This document shows, one piece after another, positions 25,831-35,016 of a stretch of 64,000 nucleotides of DNA. The stretch is from CAUZIZ01 sp965218775 (GTDB taxonomy: Bacteria; Acidobacteriota; UBA6911; RPQK01; JAJDTT01). The notes beneath the pieces were generated by a model. That model did not search any database, was not told where the DNA came from, and was given only the letters and a program-made list of their open reading frames with translations. The stretch covers positions 1-64,000 of the forward strand of contig CBDCLS010000005.1 in assembly GCA_965218775.1 (NCBI GenBank), written 5' to 3'. Positions within the stretch are counted from its first letter, which is position 1; each line of letters begins with the position of its first letter. The position numbers and the translations under genes were made by a program.

Positions 25831-27105
25831 CTACTGCTGAGCCCACTCCTGGTAGGGCCTCTCCAGCTGCCAGAACACTCCAAGGATCTCTCCCCCGGTC
25901 CCAACATAGTGCCATATAGCCGAGAAAAAATGGTCTTTGCTGCGTTCAACCGTCGGGCAAGAAAACGACGTCTCCGGATCGACAACGAAGCGGGTTGATT
26001 GATTCATGAATGGGGTACCTGTCTTTGTGTCATCAACCCAGGTCGTGCCACCATCGAGGCTGATCCGCGCCACCTTCCGTGAATCGCGACCACCCCTGGA
26101 GTGCGTCACGATCACCACGTTGCTCTTGGACCAGTGGATCGTGCCCCGATGGCCGTACCAGTCGGTCATGCCACCTTTGCCCAGGGCAAAGGTCCGACCA
26201 CCATCGGTCGATTCAAACAAGGCTCCGTTCTTGTAGTGGGGTCTCGGGTTGCCAGTCTCCATCATCAGCTCTTTCTGCTGCGACTCGGTGTACCATTTTT
26301 CGGAGGTCTGGATCCGCGTCATGAGCAGGATGTGGTTGCCGTCGTGTGGATCAATTGCCAGAGCCGACTCGTGAGGACTCAACAGCGGGTAGACCCGGGT
26401 CGGATCTCCCCAGGTCTCCCCCCCATCCGTGCTACGAAGAACGATATCGCTGAAGAAGTCGCGAGTTGTCCCCGCAAACTGGTAATTCGGCCGCTTGAAG
26501 GGCTGCTTGTATGCTCCATGCTGTTTGGCGTAATCGGGTGAGGGCACGAGGGTCGTGGTGAACAGGACCGTCCCGTCGGGTTGTTCGATGAAGGTGCGGA
26601 TTCCGTCCTCGTGAAACTGCATGTTGGGGATCCCGGGAGGGATCCGAGCAAAGTCTGTGGGGGAGGTCTTCCAGGTCTGTCCATCGTCGTCCGAGTAGGA
26701 AACGAACAGGTCCTGGCCGTAGAGCTTTTTCGGGATATTGGGCGGTTGATCTCCGGCTGACTGGTGAACCAGGAACAGCCGGCCCTTATGGTTTACACCC
26801 AGTCCCTGTACCACCTGATGTGGTTGGGCCAGCCCGACCGGCACGGCCGTCCAGCTCTCACCGTTGTCGCCGCTCTTATACAGCGTCGGCGACTGGGTCT
26901 GGAAATTCAGGTAGATTGTCGTGTCTGGATGCCGCAGCATGCTCATCATCCCGCGCTTGGGCGTCCCGGCTGGGGCGATCATCGTCTTCCTGTCGACTTT
27001 GAGTACGACCCGATGGTCGTCGACGCCCAGTAACAGGCTCGGGGGTCCGCATAGACACAAGATTGGAGCGATGAGGATCGGTAGCAAATTCAAATTCCTA
27101 GTCAT
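25831..27105 (-). CDS. exported sialidase-like BNR protein
   Basis: A 424-residue secreted protein started at ATG 27105, which has GAGAGGAG eight bases upstream and a signal peptide (NLLPILIAPILCLCG). Five Asp-box motifs are visible: SGDNGESW, SDDDGQTW, STDGGETW, STDGGRTF and SLDGGTTW, defining a six-bladed sialidase/neuraminidase fold. The arginine triad of true sialidases could not be assigned, so an exo-glycosidase or sulfatase-partner role is only suggested. The start overlaps the stop of a short VOC-like fragment (ATGA), implying coupling to an upstream reading frame. Confidence 0.75.
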   Translation of the reverse strand: MTRNLNLLPILIAPILCLCGPPSLLLGVDDHRVVLKVDRKTMIAPAGTPKRGMMSMLRHPDTTIYLNFQTQSPTLYKSGDNGESWTAVPVGLAQPHQVVQGLGVNHKGRLFLVHQSAGDQPPNIPKKLYGQDLFVSYSDDDGQTWKTSPTDFARIPPGIPNMQFHEDGIRTFIEQPDGTVLFTTTLVPSPDYAKQHGAYKQPFKRPNYQFAGTTRDFFSDIVLRSTDGGETWGDPTRVYPLLSPHESALAIDPHDGNHILLMTRIQTSEKWYTESQQKELMMETGNPRPHYKNGALFESTDGGRTFALGKGGMTDWYGHRGTIHWSKSNVVIVTHSRGGRDSRKVARISLDGGTTWVDDTKTGTPFMNQSTRFVVDPETSFSCPTVERSKDHFFSAIWHYVGTGGEILGVFWQLERPYQEWAQQ

Positions 27106-27236
27106 CTGGATCTCCTCTCTCGGGAACATGAGCCCAGCGATAACCTCCGGGCGGCTGGATCAATGACCCGAAGAAACTCGATCGCAGCGTCGATGTCCGG
27201 GACAGTGATATTCGCATGCTCGAGATAGGTACCCAT
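27102..27236 (-). pseudogene. fragment of a VOC (glyoxalase-like) protein gene
   Basis: A 44-codon frame starts GTYLEHANITVPDIDAAIEF, which is the characteristic first strand and helix of glyoxalase/bleomycin-resistance (VOC) proteins. After about residue 27 the similarity stops and the frame runs out into the ribosome site of the sialidase-like gene. It is therefore the 5' stump of a deleted VOC gene. Its TGA overlaps the ATG of the next gene. Confidence 0.5.
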
Positions 27237-27329
27237 CGTTACAAGTTTCTCGGGGAGCGTAGGTTGGATAGCCACCTCGAGCGTAGAAGAGTACCCCCAG
27301 AAACCTCTGGCATTCCAGATCTCGGTTGA

Positions 27330-28787
27330 TCAGGCCAGCAGACCCTCCACCACGTGTCCGTGGACATCGGTCAGACGCCGCTGGATTCCGTTGTGGTAGA
27401 AGGACAGCTTCTTGTGGTCCAGACCCAGCAAATGGAGGATGGTAGCGTGGAAGTCATAGACATTCACGGGATTCTCGGCCACGTTGAAGCCCACTTCGTC
27501 CGTGACGCCGTAGCGAAACCCTTTCTTGACACCAGCACCTGCCAGCCAGCAGGTAAAGGCGTGTTGGTGGTGATCCCGGCCTGTGGCACCGAACCCCTGG
27601 GTGACGGGTGTCCGGCCAAACTCGGTGGACCACACCACAAGCGTATCCTCCAGCATCCCCCGCTCCCTCAGATCCGTCAGAAGTCCGGCCAGGGGCTTGT
27701 CCATCGTTGCGGCCTGGGTGGTGTGGTTGTCCATGATATCCTCATGGCCATCCCAGTTGATGCGGGGCCTACCGAAGGCGCCCCCATTCCAGACCTGGAC
27801 CATCCGAACTCCACGCTCCAGAAGCCTTCTGGCTAGAAGGCAGTTTCGGCCAAACCCGGCCGTCACCTCGTGGTCGAGACCGTATCGTCTCTGGACTTCC
27901 GGGCCCTCGTCCTCCAGATTCACGATGTCGGGAACGCTCAACTGCATCCGGGCAGCCAGTTGGTAGGAGCGGAGCCGCGCCGCCAGAGTACTGTCTCCGG
28001 GATAGGCTTCCAGGTATTCCTGGTTCATGCTGCGGAGAAGCTCCATCTCTGCCTGGCGACGATCAGGGGAGACGTGTTCGGGAGTCTTCAGGTCCGGGAT
28101 GGGGTCGCCCGAGTGCCTGAAAGCCACGCCTTGATGGGCCGCCGGCAGGAATCCGGCCGTCCAGTTGATGGAGCCGCCTGCCGGCAGTCCTCTGGCATCG
28201 GGCAAGACAACAAAAGCAGGCAGATCCTGGCTCTCCGATCCCAGACCGTAGGAGATCCACGAGCCCATGGAGGGAAAGCCGTTGCGGACAAAGCCGGTGT
28301 TCATCTGGAAGGTGGCAGGGGTGTGATTGGAGCTTTTGGCCACCATCGACTGGATCAGGCACAGCTCGTCTGCTCGGGTGGCCAGGTGAGGCAGGAGATC
28401 GCTGACCCAGAGACCGCTTTCACCCCGTTTGCGGAACTGCCACGGACTCTTCATCAGATTCCCGGGCTTGCCGAAGAAGGTGTCGATCTCTCCCTTGTTC
28501 GTCAGGGCTTTTCCGTCGTGTTTGACCAGATCCGGCTTGTAATCGAAGGTATCCAGGTGGCTGACACCACCAGCCGCGTAGATGTGGAGCACCCGTTTGG
28601 CTGGGCCTGGGAAATGCGGCTGCCTGGACCCGAAATCCTCCCCTTTCCCAACCCCTCCGTCCAGGCCCTCGTCGTGCAGCAGCCAGGCCAGGGCGAGAGC
28701 TCCCAGCCCACCTCCTGATCTCAGGAGGAAGTGGCGCCGCGGAAGAAGAGGGATCTCAGCCAGAGTCGGTTTTGTCTTCATCCTCAT
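27330..28787 (-). CDS. DUF1501 domain protein (exported, alkaline-phosphatase/sulfatase-like fold)
   Basis: A 485-residue protein; start 28787 is chosen because GGAGG lies six bases upstream and the frame opens into a Tat-like signal (PRRHFLLRSGGGLGALALAWLL). DUF1501 hallmarks are present: AAGGVSHLDTFDYKP, SSNHTPATFQMNTG, VVWSTEFGRTPVTQG, GRDHHQHAFTCWLAG. The family has an alkaline-phosphatase superfamily fold and is nearly always encoded beside DUF1549/DUF1553 proteins, as here (59 bases between stop of the partner and this start). Substrate unknown; periplasmic hydrolysis of sulfate or phosphate esters has been suggested for such pairs. Confidence 0.88.
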   Translation of the reverse strand: MRMKTKPTLAEIPLLPRRHFLLRSGGGLGALALAWLLHDEGLDGGVGKGEDFGSRQPHFPGPAKRVLHIYAAGGVSHLDTFDYKPDLVKHDGKALTNKGEIDTFFGKPGNLMKSPWQFRKRGESGLWVSDLLPHLATRADELCLIQSMVAKSSNHTPATFQMNTGFVRNGFPSMGSWISYGLGSESQDLPAFVVLPDARGLPAGGSINWTAGFLPAAHQGVAFRHSGDPIPDLKTPEHVSPDRRQAEMELLRSMNQEYLEAYPGDSTLAARLRSYQLAARMQLSVPDIVNLEDEGPEVQRRYGLDHEVTAGFGRNCLLARRLLERGVRMVQVWNGGAFGRPRINWDGHEDIMDNHTTQAATMDKPLAGLLTDLRERGMLEDTLVVWSTEFGRTPVTQGFGATGRDHHQHAFTCWLAGAGVKKGFRYGVTDEVGFNVAENPVNVYDFHATILHLLGLDHKKLSFYHNGIQRRLTDVHGHVVEGLLA

Positions 28788-28846
28788 TTCAGCCTCCGAC
28801 ACTGCATCACTATTCACTGCTCACTGCTCACTATTCAAGCTTCATC

Positions 28847-31840
28847 TTAATTCAAGTAGAGAAACTCACTGGAGTTGAACAAGGTCCAGCAGAGGCTCTC
28901 GAGACCATGACTCTGGACGTGAGCGAGAGCCCTGCTTGCCTCACCGCCTCGGGGAGCCCTGCCGAGCGTGAGTCGGTAAGCCCGATTCACCTGTACCGGA
29001 AGGACAACATCGGCTTCCCCCTCGATCCGCTGGGCCAGCCGATCCGCCTGCCGCATAACGAAGGAGTTGTTCATCAGTGCCAACGACTGTAGCGGGGTGG
29101 TCGTGATACCACGCCGGGGAGCCTTGAAGGCAGAGTCGGGACAGTCAAAGGCCTCTAATAGGGGGTCTCTTGCCGATCGGACCACGATCCGGTAGACGCT
29201 GCGCCTCTTCATCACCGCCTCGTCCGAATCCTTCAGATCATAGAAGTGAGTGTTGAAAACCCGGACCTCAAAGGGACGGAAGCCAGGCCCTCCTCTCTCC
29301 CTGTTGAGCTCACCACTGGTGGCCAGGAGGGCATCGCGGATCACTTCAGCTTCCAGCCGACGAGGGGAGAACCTCCAGAGCAGTCTATTCTCGGGGTCTC
29401 TTTCTGAAGGCGCCTCCCGGAAACGGGAAGACTGACGATAGCTGCTGGAGAGCATGATCTCCTTGTGCAAGGCCTTGAGGCTCCAACCGTTGTCCACGAA
29501 CCAGCGCGCCAGCCAGTCCAGAAGCTCGGGATGGGAGGGACGCTCTCCGTTGAAGCCGAAATCGTTGGGCGTCCCGACGATACCCCGTCCCAAGTGGTAT
29601 TGCCAAACCCGGTTGACCAGAACCCGGGCCGTCAGGGGATTGTCGGGGTCCAGGATCCATTCCGCCAGACGCAGACGGCGCTCGGCTTCTGGCGCGTTCT
29701 CTCCCAGTCCGAACTCGGGAGAGGGGGTAGCCAGAGCGGAGAGTCCCCCTGGCAGTACCCGCTCCCCAGGTTTGGCGGGATCACCCCGGTTCTGGATGAA
29801 GGTGGGCTCGGGCTGACGCGAGTTGACTGCATAGACCTGGGGAATGGGAGGAACTTTCTCCAGATCTGCCCTGCGGTGCTCCAGTTCCTTCAGCAGCGAG
29901 TCCCTTTGGCGTCGCTCCCCCGCACTCAGTTCCTCGAGCACTTCTGAGCGGGTAAGGTTGTGGATGCCGGCTCGAAACGAGCGCTGGATCTCTTCTGCGG
30001 TCAGGGCTCTGGCGTAGAGGCGGGCCTCGTCGATGCGTCCTCCTCCTTCCAGCCTACCGAACCTGACCCTATCCTTTCCTGCCTGAAAGATCTGAAGCTT
30101 CGACTCGGGTCCTTTTCGCTGAGGGCCGTAGCTGGCGTAGAGCTCCCCCTGCCGGTAGATGGAGATCCGATCCCCAGGTCCATAGACGATAACCAGGTGA
30201 AGCGGCTCGGAAAGACCCTCGGCCTCGCGAGTTCTCTCGACCTGCAGAGTCCGGTTGTTGTATTCGCTCTCGCTCTTCCAGGTCCGGGAGCCCCCGTCGT
30301 AGCGTAGTCCGTCGAACACCCCCCTTGGCTTCGACCTCTCACCTAGGACCGCCATGTAAAACCCATACCCAGCGTGATCTCCCATGCGCAGCCAGATCTC
30401 CAGGGTCTTCTCCTCGAGATTCTGTTGCAGGGGCATGGTGGTGAACCGAGCCCTCTCCCACTTGAACCGGAGACCGCCGTCTTCGATGACGGCGTCGCTG
30501 TCCGGGATGCCGTGAAGGCCTCCCAACTGGTCGTAGGCATCCGCGTCGAAGGCCCACCGGGAGAGAGGACCGGGAAGCTGGGTCGGCACCGAGTAGCCCG
30601 GTCGTTTCAGAATGCTTTCCCTCGCCGACTCATGAAGGGCAGCCACCTCGCTCATCAACTCCCGCATCCGCGACTGGAGGGGCTCTACACGGCGGCGGCG
30701 CTCCTCAGCCTCGGCGGCGTTCAAGAGGCTCCGATTTCCGGGCCAGACGCCATCCAGAGCAGCCTTCAAACGGTAGTAGTCCTTCTGGGAAATGGGATCG
30801 AACTTGTGATCGTGGCAGCGAGCGCAGTTCACCGTCAGACCCAGGAAAGTCTGGGCCACGGTCCCCACTATGTCCTCCATCTCATCCGCCCGAACACGAG
30901 CCCTCATGATGGCACCTTGCTGCATTTGCCCCACATCGTCCCAGGGAGCGGCCACCAGAAAACCGGTGCCGGCGACACCTTCTCGGGTCACCGGCTCCAG
31001 GACGTCTCCCGCCAATTGTTCCCTCAAGAACCGGGGGTAGGGTTTGTCCTGGTTGAAGCTGCGAATAACGTAGTCGCGATAGGGCCAGGCGTTATCCCGG
31101 ATCTGGTCTCTTTCGTATCCGTGACTCTCACCGAACCGGGCCAGGTCCAGCCAGTGGCGTCCCCAACGCTCGCCGTAGTGAGGCGAAGCCAGCAGCCGGT
31201 CCAGCAGCCGCTCGTAGGTCCGGGGTGATGAGTCGCCGACGAAGGCATCGATCTCCTCTGGTGTGGGAGGTAGTCCGAGTAAATCCAGCGTTGCACGCCG
31301 GATCAGCGTCACCCTGTCGGCCTCGCCTGAAGCCTCCAGACCCTGCTCTTCCAGCTCCCTCAATACGAAGGAATCCAGAGGTCGACGGACCCAGGAAACG
31401 TCATCCACGTCCGGGAGCTTGGGGAGTCCGATGGGGCGTAGGGACCACCAGCGGGGCTCCCGGGAGGACGCGTCTTGTACTGGCAAGCCGGATCTCAGAT
31501 TGGGCCAGTTGGCCCCCTCGTCGATCCAGAGCCGGAGGACTTCGATCTCCGCTTCAGTCAAAGGAGCTCCTGGCGGCATTTCCCCGCCAGACAACTTCTG
31601 GAACAGCAAACTCACGGCAGCATCGCCCGGTACCAGTGCCGGTCCCGAGACTCCGCCTTCCAAGGCCCCTTGCCTGGAGCTCAAATCCAGGCTGGCCGGT
31701 GCGGCCTCGCCTCGATGGCAGGAGAGACAGCGGTCCAGGATCGAGGAGATTGGGGATGACAACGCTGCAAGCCCCAGGCTTGGCCCCTGGACGGCAACAG
31801 CCGAGAGAAAGGCAGTGAGGGCTAGAAGCCTGCGCACCAC
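28847..31840 (-). CDS. planctomycete-type cytochrome c / DUF1549 / LamG / DUF1553 protein
   Basis: A 997-residue exported protein from GTG 31840, with GAGG just upstream and a signal peptide RRLLALTAFLSAVAV. Domains in order: PSCyt1 with haem-type CLSCH (about residues 35-115), DUF1549 with the signature CARCHDHKFDPIS, a LamG-like concanavalin domain (LEIWLRMGDHAGYGFYMAVL) and DUF1553 (RILVNRVWQYHLGRGIVGTPNDFG-like block, then LMNNSFVMRQADRLA). It is the complete version of the truncated gene at 7603-9432. It precedes the DUF1501 gene in one operon. Reaction unknown; probably an extracytoplasmic redox or binding complex for glycan use. Confidence 0.88.
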   Translation of the reverse strand: MVRRLLALTAFLSAVAVQGPSLGLAALSSPISSILDRCLSCHRGEAAPASLDLSSRQGALEGGVSGPALVPGDAAVSLLFQKLSGGEMPPGAPLTEAEIEVLRLWIDEGANWPNLRSGLPVQDASSREPRWWSLRPIGLPKLPDVDDVSWVRRPLDSFVLRELEEQGLEASGEADRVTLIRRATLDLLGLPPTPEEIDAFVGDSSPRTYERLLDRLLASPHYGERWGRHWLDLARFGESHGYERDQIRDNAWPYRDYVIRSFNQDKPYPRFLREQLAGDVLEPVTREGVAGTGFLVAAPWDDVGQMQQGAIMRARVRADEMEDIVGTVAQTFLGLTVNCARCHDHKFDPISQKDYYRLKAALDGVWPGNRSLLNAAEAEERRRRVEPLQSRMRELMSEVAALHESARESILKRPGYSVPTQLPGPLSRWAFDADAYDQLGGLHGIPDSDAVIEDGGLRFKWERARFTTMPLQQNLEEKTLEIWLRMGDHAGYGFYMAVLGERSKPRGVFDGLRYDGGSRTWKSESEYNNRTLQVERTREAEGLSEPLHLVIVYGPGDRISIYRQGELYASYGPQRKGPESKLQIFQAGKDRVRFGRLEGGGRIDEARLYARALTAEEIQRSFRAGIHNLTRSEVLEELSAGERRQRDSLLKELEHRRADLEKVPPIPQVYAVNSRQPEPTFIQNRGDPAKPGERVLPGGLSALATPSPEFGLGENAPEAERRLRLAEWILDPDNPLTARVLVNRVWQYHLGRGIVGTPNDFGFNGERPSHPELLDWLARWFVDNGWSLKALHKEIMLSSSYRQSSRFREAPSERDPENRLLWRFSPRRLEAEVIRDALLATSGELNRERGGPGFRPFEVRVFNTHFYDLKDSDEAVMKRRSVYRIVVRSARDPLLEAFDCPDSAFKAPRRGITTTPLQSLALMNNSFVMRQADRLAQRIEGEADVVLPVQVNRAYRLTLGRAPRGGEASRALAHVQSHGLESLCWTLFNSSEFLYLN

Positions 31841-32144
31841 AAATCCTCGAGAGCAGTTTATCGGCACGATGGTGTCTTCGCCAATGTGGCCATCTAGCAA
31901 AATACTAGACCCTTGGCCTGGCAAGGGCAATCTCAGGGGATGGCTCTTGCTCTAGACCACGTATCAGCCTGAAACCTACAGCCAGCTCCCCACTCCTGAC
32001 AGAAGCAGACTGAGCCGCGGGTCTCGTGTTTCTTGGCTTCTCCCGAGTTCCTCTTGAGTTGTTAGAAGAATGTTAGAAAATGGCTGATTGAGTGAGGTTG
32101 GACAGAGAGGAGAGTTTCTGTTGAAGCATGTCGGCCGACTCGCG
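31841..32144. other. intergenic region between divergent genes
   Basis: About 300 bases separating the divergent DUF1549 operon and the two-component operon. No gene is visible. The right edge contains the operator repeats starting at 32145. Confidence 0.5.
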
Positions 32145-32210
32145 CTTGACCTGTTCTTGAACCAAACTTGACCGAGACTGGACACATCTAGGTCGGGATA
32201 GTGCTAGGAT
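32145..32210 (+). promoter_or_regulatory. 11-bp-periodic operator and promoter of the two-component operon
   Basis: CTTGACC (32145), CTTGAAC (32156), CTTGACC (32167) and a degenerate CTGGACA (32178) are spaced exactly 11 bases start to start. A -10-like TAGGAT (32205-32210) lies 27 bases after the start of the last repeat and seven bases before the TTG start codon at 32218. Heptamer direct repeats with 11-bp period are the usual target of OmpR/PhoB-type regulators bound head to tail. The same arrangement precedes the gene at 35017. Confidence 0.65.
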
Positions 32211-32217
32211 CGAGGTA

Positions 32218-34239
32218 TTGTCCCGTTCAGCCCGGCGATTAGGTGTGTTGCGGACCAGCTATAGACTTCCAGCCATCTTTCTGATCGGCATTCTGCTTCC
32301 CGGGATCCTTTTGGCCGCCTTTGCGGTGAGGTCTCTACTTCAAGAAAAGAGCCTGGCCGATCAGCAGATTCGGGAACGTTTGGAGCGCGGCGCAGATGGA
32401 GCCATCCTGGACCTGGATCGAGAACTTCGCCGCTGGCAGCAGGGAATAGATGGCCTCAGCCAAGCGAGAGTCCGTGACCCTTCGCTGTGGCCAGAGAGAG
32501 TGCGTCAGGTCTTGGAGGGGTCGAATTCTGGGGTCCTGGTTCTTCGAGAGGAGCAGGCTTTGGATCTTTTGCCGTCTGGTCAGGTGCTCTACAATCCAGC
32601 GCCCCTCTTAGCGTTATCTGTGCCGCAGCAGGAGCCCCCACCCGGTTTTGCCAAAGCGGAGTCCACTGAGCTGCGTCACCGGAATTACCGAAGCGCCATC
32701 AGCCTGTACCGACAGCTACTGTTACGGGCAGAGCCGTCTCAGCGTCCCTTACTTCTGCATCGGCTGGCAAGAGCGTCTCGCAAGGCAGGATTAGGGGAGC
32801 AGGCTCTGAGCTACTATGGCGAACTGGCCCAAGCAAGCTCCGGCCGGATCGGGAATCTACCTGCCCAAGTGGTGGGAAACTTCGAGCTGTGTTCCATCTG
32901 GGCCGAGCAGAAGGCATTTGCCCAGCTTGGAACGGGAGCGCTGGAACTCTATCAGGGGCTGCTCGGTGGACACCGCTCCCTGGAAAAAGCGCGTTATCTC
33001 TTCTACGCCGACAAGGCCCGGGATTGGCTTACACTGGGTTCCGTCGTCCCGTCTGAAGTTCATGACCTAAAGGAGACCGAACAACGCAAGCTCGGTCTCA
33101 CGCACGCGGTGGAGCAGTTTCTGGAAACGCCCCGTCGGGTTCTGTCGACTGAGACCGGCGCCAGTCTGGCTTTCTGGCGTTCTGAGCCCTTTGCGGCTTT
33201 GATTTTGTCGGAGGGTTTTGTCCAGGAGCAGCTTTGGCCGTCGCTCTTCACGTCGACCATCGGACCGGCTCTTGAAGTGTCATTGCACGCTTCAAGTGGC
33301 CGGCTGATGTTTGGTACCAGGCCCTCAGGTCAGGAGATTGTGGCAGCAACACGTAGCCTCAACGAGATGGGTCTTCCCTGGAGGCTGGAGGTCCGCCCTC
33401 GCCGACTGGCTGACCTTTACGCCGATCTGAATCAGCGTCAAATCGTCTATCTGGCGATGTTGTGTGCCGTGTTGGCGCTTCTGATCTTCGGCAGCTACCT
33501 CATGGCTCGAACGGTGAAAAGAGAACTGGAGATAGCGCGCCTGAAATCGGAGTTTGTCTCCGCCGTCTCCCACGAGTTCCGCTCCCCTTTGACGGGTATC
33601 CGCCAGCTAGGGGAGATGCTCATGCGCGGCCGATGGAAGAGCGAACAGAGGCGACAGGAGTATTACCAGATGATCGTTCGGGAAAGCGACAGGCTGACAC
33701 GGCTGGTGGAAAACCTTTTGGACTTTTCCCGTATGGAAGAAGGACGCCAGCCGTACGATCTCGAGCCCGTTGAGCCCACCTCCTGGCTGCGAACGGTGGT
33801 CGACGATTTTCGGTCGGAGATCTCGGAGAGTATCTCGATTGAGGCAAACGTTCCACCGAACCTCCCCGCTCTCTCCGGCGACCGCGAAGCCCTCACTTGC
33901 GCGCTGCATAACCTACTGGACAACGCCGTCAAGTATTCGGGGGACTCGAAAAAGGTGTGGCTGGATGTCGAGGCGGAAAACGGCGAGCTCTCGATACGCG
34001 TTCGTGATCGAGGCCTCGGCATCTCCGAGGAGGACCAGAAACACATCTTCGAAAAGTTCTTCCGCGGACAGGGCGAGATCTCTCAAGAGGTGAAGGGAGC
34101 GGGAGTGGGACTCAGCCTGGTGCAACACATCGTGAACGCGCATGGGGGTTCCATCGAGTTCGAAAGCCTGGCCGGTCAGGGAAGCACGTTTTCACTCCAC
34201 CTGCCGGCACGGCCGCAGCAGAGAGGTGAAGGACCATGA
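32218..34239 (+). CDS. membrane sensor histidine kinase
   Basis: A 673-residue kinase starting with TTG. A transmembrane helix at about residues 18-40 and a second at about 408-428 enclose a large extracytoplasmic region with helical, TPR-like content (YRSAISLYRQLLLRAEP...). The HisKA box SHEFRSPLTGI has its histidine at residue 452; ATP-binding boxes are LLDNAVKYS, RDRGLGIS and GAGVGLSLVQHI. It should autophosphorylate and pass phosphate to the OmpR-type regulator whose ATG overlaps its stop (ATGA). The operon starts after tandem repeats that the regulator may bind, implying autoregulation. The transcript looks leaderless. Confidence 0.88.
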   Translation: MSRSARRLGVLRTSYRLPAIFLIGILLPGILLAAFAVRSLLQEKSLADQQIRERLERGADGAILDLDRELRRWQQGIDGLSQARVRDPSLWPERVRQVLEGSNSGVLVLREEQALDLLPSGQVLYNPAPLLALSVPQQEPPPGFAKAESTELRHRNYRSAISLYRQLLLRAEPSQRPLLLHRLARASRKAGLGEQALSYYGELAQASSGRIGNLPAQVVGNFELCSIWAEQKAFAQLGTGALELYQGLLGGHRSLEKARYLFYADKARDWLTLGSVVPSEVHDLKETEQRKLGLTHAVEQFLETPRRVLSTETGASLAFWRSEPFAALILSEGFVQEQLWPSLFTSTIGPALEVSLHASSGRLMFGTRPSGQEIVAATRSLNEMGLPWRLEVRPRRLADLYADLNQRQIVYLAMLCAVLALLIFGSYLMARTVKRELEIARLKSEFVSAVSHEFRSPLTGIRQLGEMLMRGRWKSEQRRQEYYQMIVRESDRLTRLVENLLDFSRMEEGRQPYDLEPVEPTSWLRTVVDDFRSEISESISIEANVPPNLPALSGDREALTCALHNLLDNAVKYSGDSKKVWLDVEAENGELSIRVRDRGLGISEEDQKHIFEKFFRGQGEISQEVKGAGVGLSLVQHIVNAHGGSIEFESLAGQGSTFSLHLPARPQQRGEGP

Positions 34240-34916
34240 CACGTATCCTGGTCGTGGAAGATGAGCCGACGATTGCCGCTGGTCTGCAGGATGACCTGGA
34301 GCTGGAAGGTTACACGGTCGAGGTGGTCGATGACGGGACGACAGCTGCGGAGCAAGCGTTAGAACATAGCTACGATTTGATTCTCCTGGATGTGATGCTT
34401 CCGCAAAAGGATGGCTTCACCGTCTGCCGCGAACTTCGCAGGGCGGGACTGCGCACGCCCATCATCCTGCTGACGGCCAAGGCACAGGAAATAGACAAGG
34501 TCCTGGGGCTGGAACTGGGCGCCGATGATTACGTCACGAAGCCGTTCAGTCCCCGCGAATTGCTGGCCCGGATCAAGGCGGTTTTGCGGCGCGTCAATGG
34601 TGAGACCCAGTCGGACCAGGTCTATCAGTTTGGAGATGTCCAGGTCGATTTCCGCAGCTGCGAGGTTTCTCGTAAGAAAAAGCAGGTGAACCTCACGGCA
34701 ATGGAGTTCAAGCTCCTTCGCGCTTTTCTCTCCCACGGGGGTCAGGTACTCACTTTGGACCAGTTGATCGAAGAGGTCTGGGGACAAGACGTTTTTCTTA
34801 GTGATCGCGTGATCTACACCCACATCAACAATCTGCGTAACAAGATCGAACCCAATCCTGCCAAGCCTCGACATCTGATCACCGTGCGTGGCATCGGCTA
34901 TCGCTTTGATAGCTGA
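34236..34916 (+). CDS. OmpR/PhoB-family response regulator
   Basis: A 226-residue regulator. The receiver domain has the acidic pocket VVEDE, phospho-acceptor Asp52 (LILLDVMLP), Thr80 and Lys102 (YVTKPFS). The C-terminal winged helix (about residues 128-225) ends with the Trans_Reg_C signature VIYTHINNLRNKIE and LITVRGIGYRF. It overlaps the kinase gene by four bases. Proteins of this type bind head to tail on direct repeats spaced about 11 bases; arrays of CTTGAMC with that spacing flank this operon on both sides (32145 and 34929), so it is the best candidate to bind them. Confidence 0.93.
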   Translation: MTRILVVEDEPTIAAGLQDDLELEGYTVEVVDDGTTAAEQALEHSYDLILLDVMLPQKDGFTVCRELRRAGLRTPIILLTAKAQEIDKVLGLELGADDYVTKPFSPRELLARIKAVLRRVNGETQSDQVYQFGDVQVDFRSCEVSRKKKQVNLTAMEFKLLRAFLSHGGQVLTLDQLIEEVWGQDVFLSDRVIYTHINNLRNKIEPNPAKPRHLITVRGIGYRFDS

Positions 34917-34928
34917 ACCGGACCCATT

Positions 34929-34983
34929 CTTGACCCACACTTGAACTGAGCTTGACTCGCGGGCGAGCGGTTGACGCTACTGT
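34929..34983 (+). promoter_or_regulatory. 11-bp-periodic operator and promoter of the TPR-TolB gene
   Basis: CTTGACC (34929), CTTGAAC (34940) and CTTGACT (34951) are spaced 11 bases apart, with a weaker CCGGACC one period upstream (34918). A -10-like TACTGT (34978-34983) lies 27 bases after the start of the last repeat, the same distance as in front of the kinase gene, and GCTA precedes or begins both -10 elements. No matching repeat array was noticed elsewhere in the window. Confidence 0.65.
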
Positions 34984-35016
34984 GGTGGCACATTTTGGTT
35001 CAAGGAGGAACACACA

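Noticed and set aside
27870..28718. 282-codon plus-strand frame
   Set aside because: Lies entirely antisense to the DUF1501 gene, which has strong family motifs; a shadow of its codon bias.
30374..31228. 284-codon plus-strand frame
   Set aside because: Antisense to the DUF1549 domain of the 997-residue gene; no own motifs or start signal.
34971..34999. TTGACG as the -35 box of the TPR-TolB promoter
   Set aside because: The matching distance gives TTTTGG, a poor -10. The TACTGT element placed as in the kinase promoter fits better.
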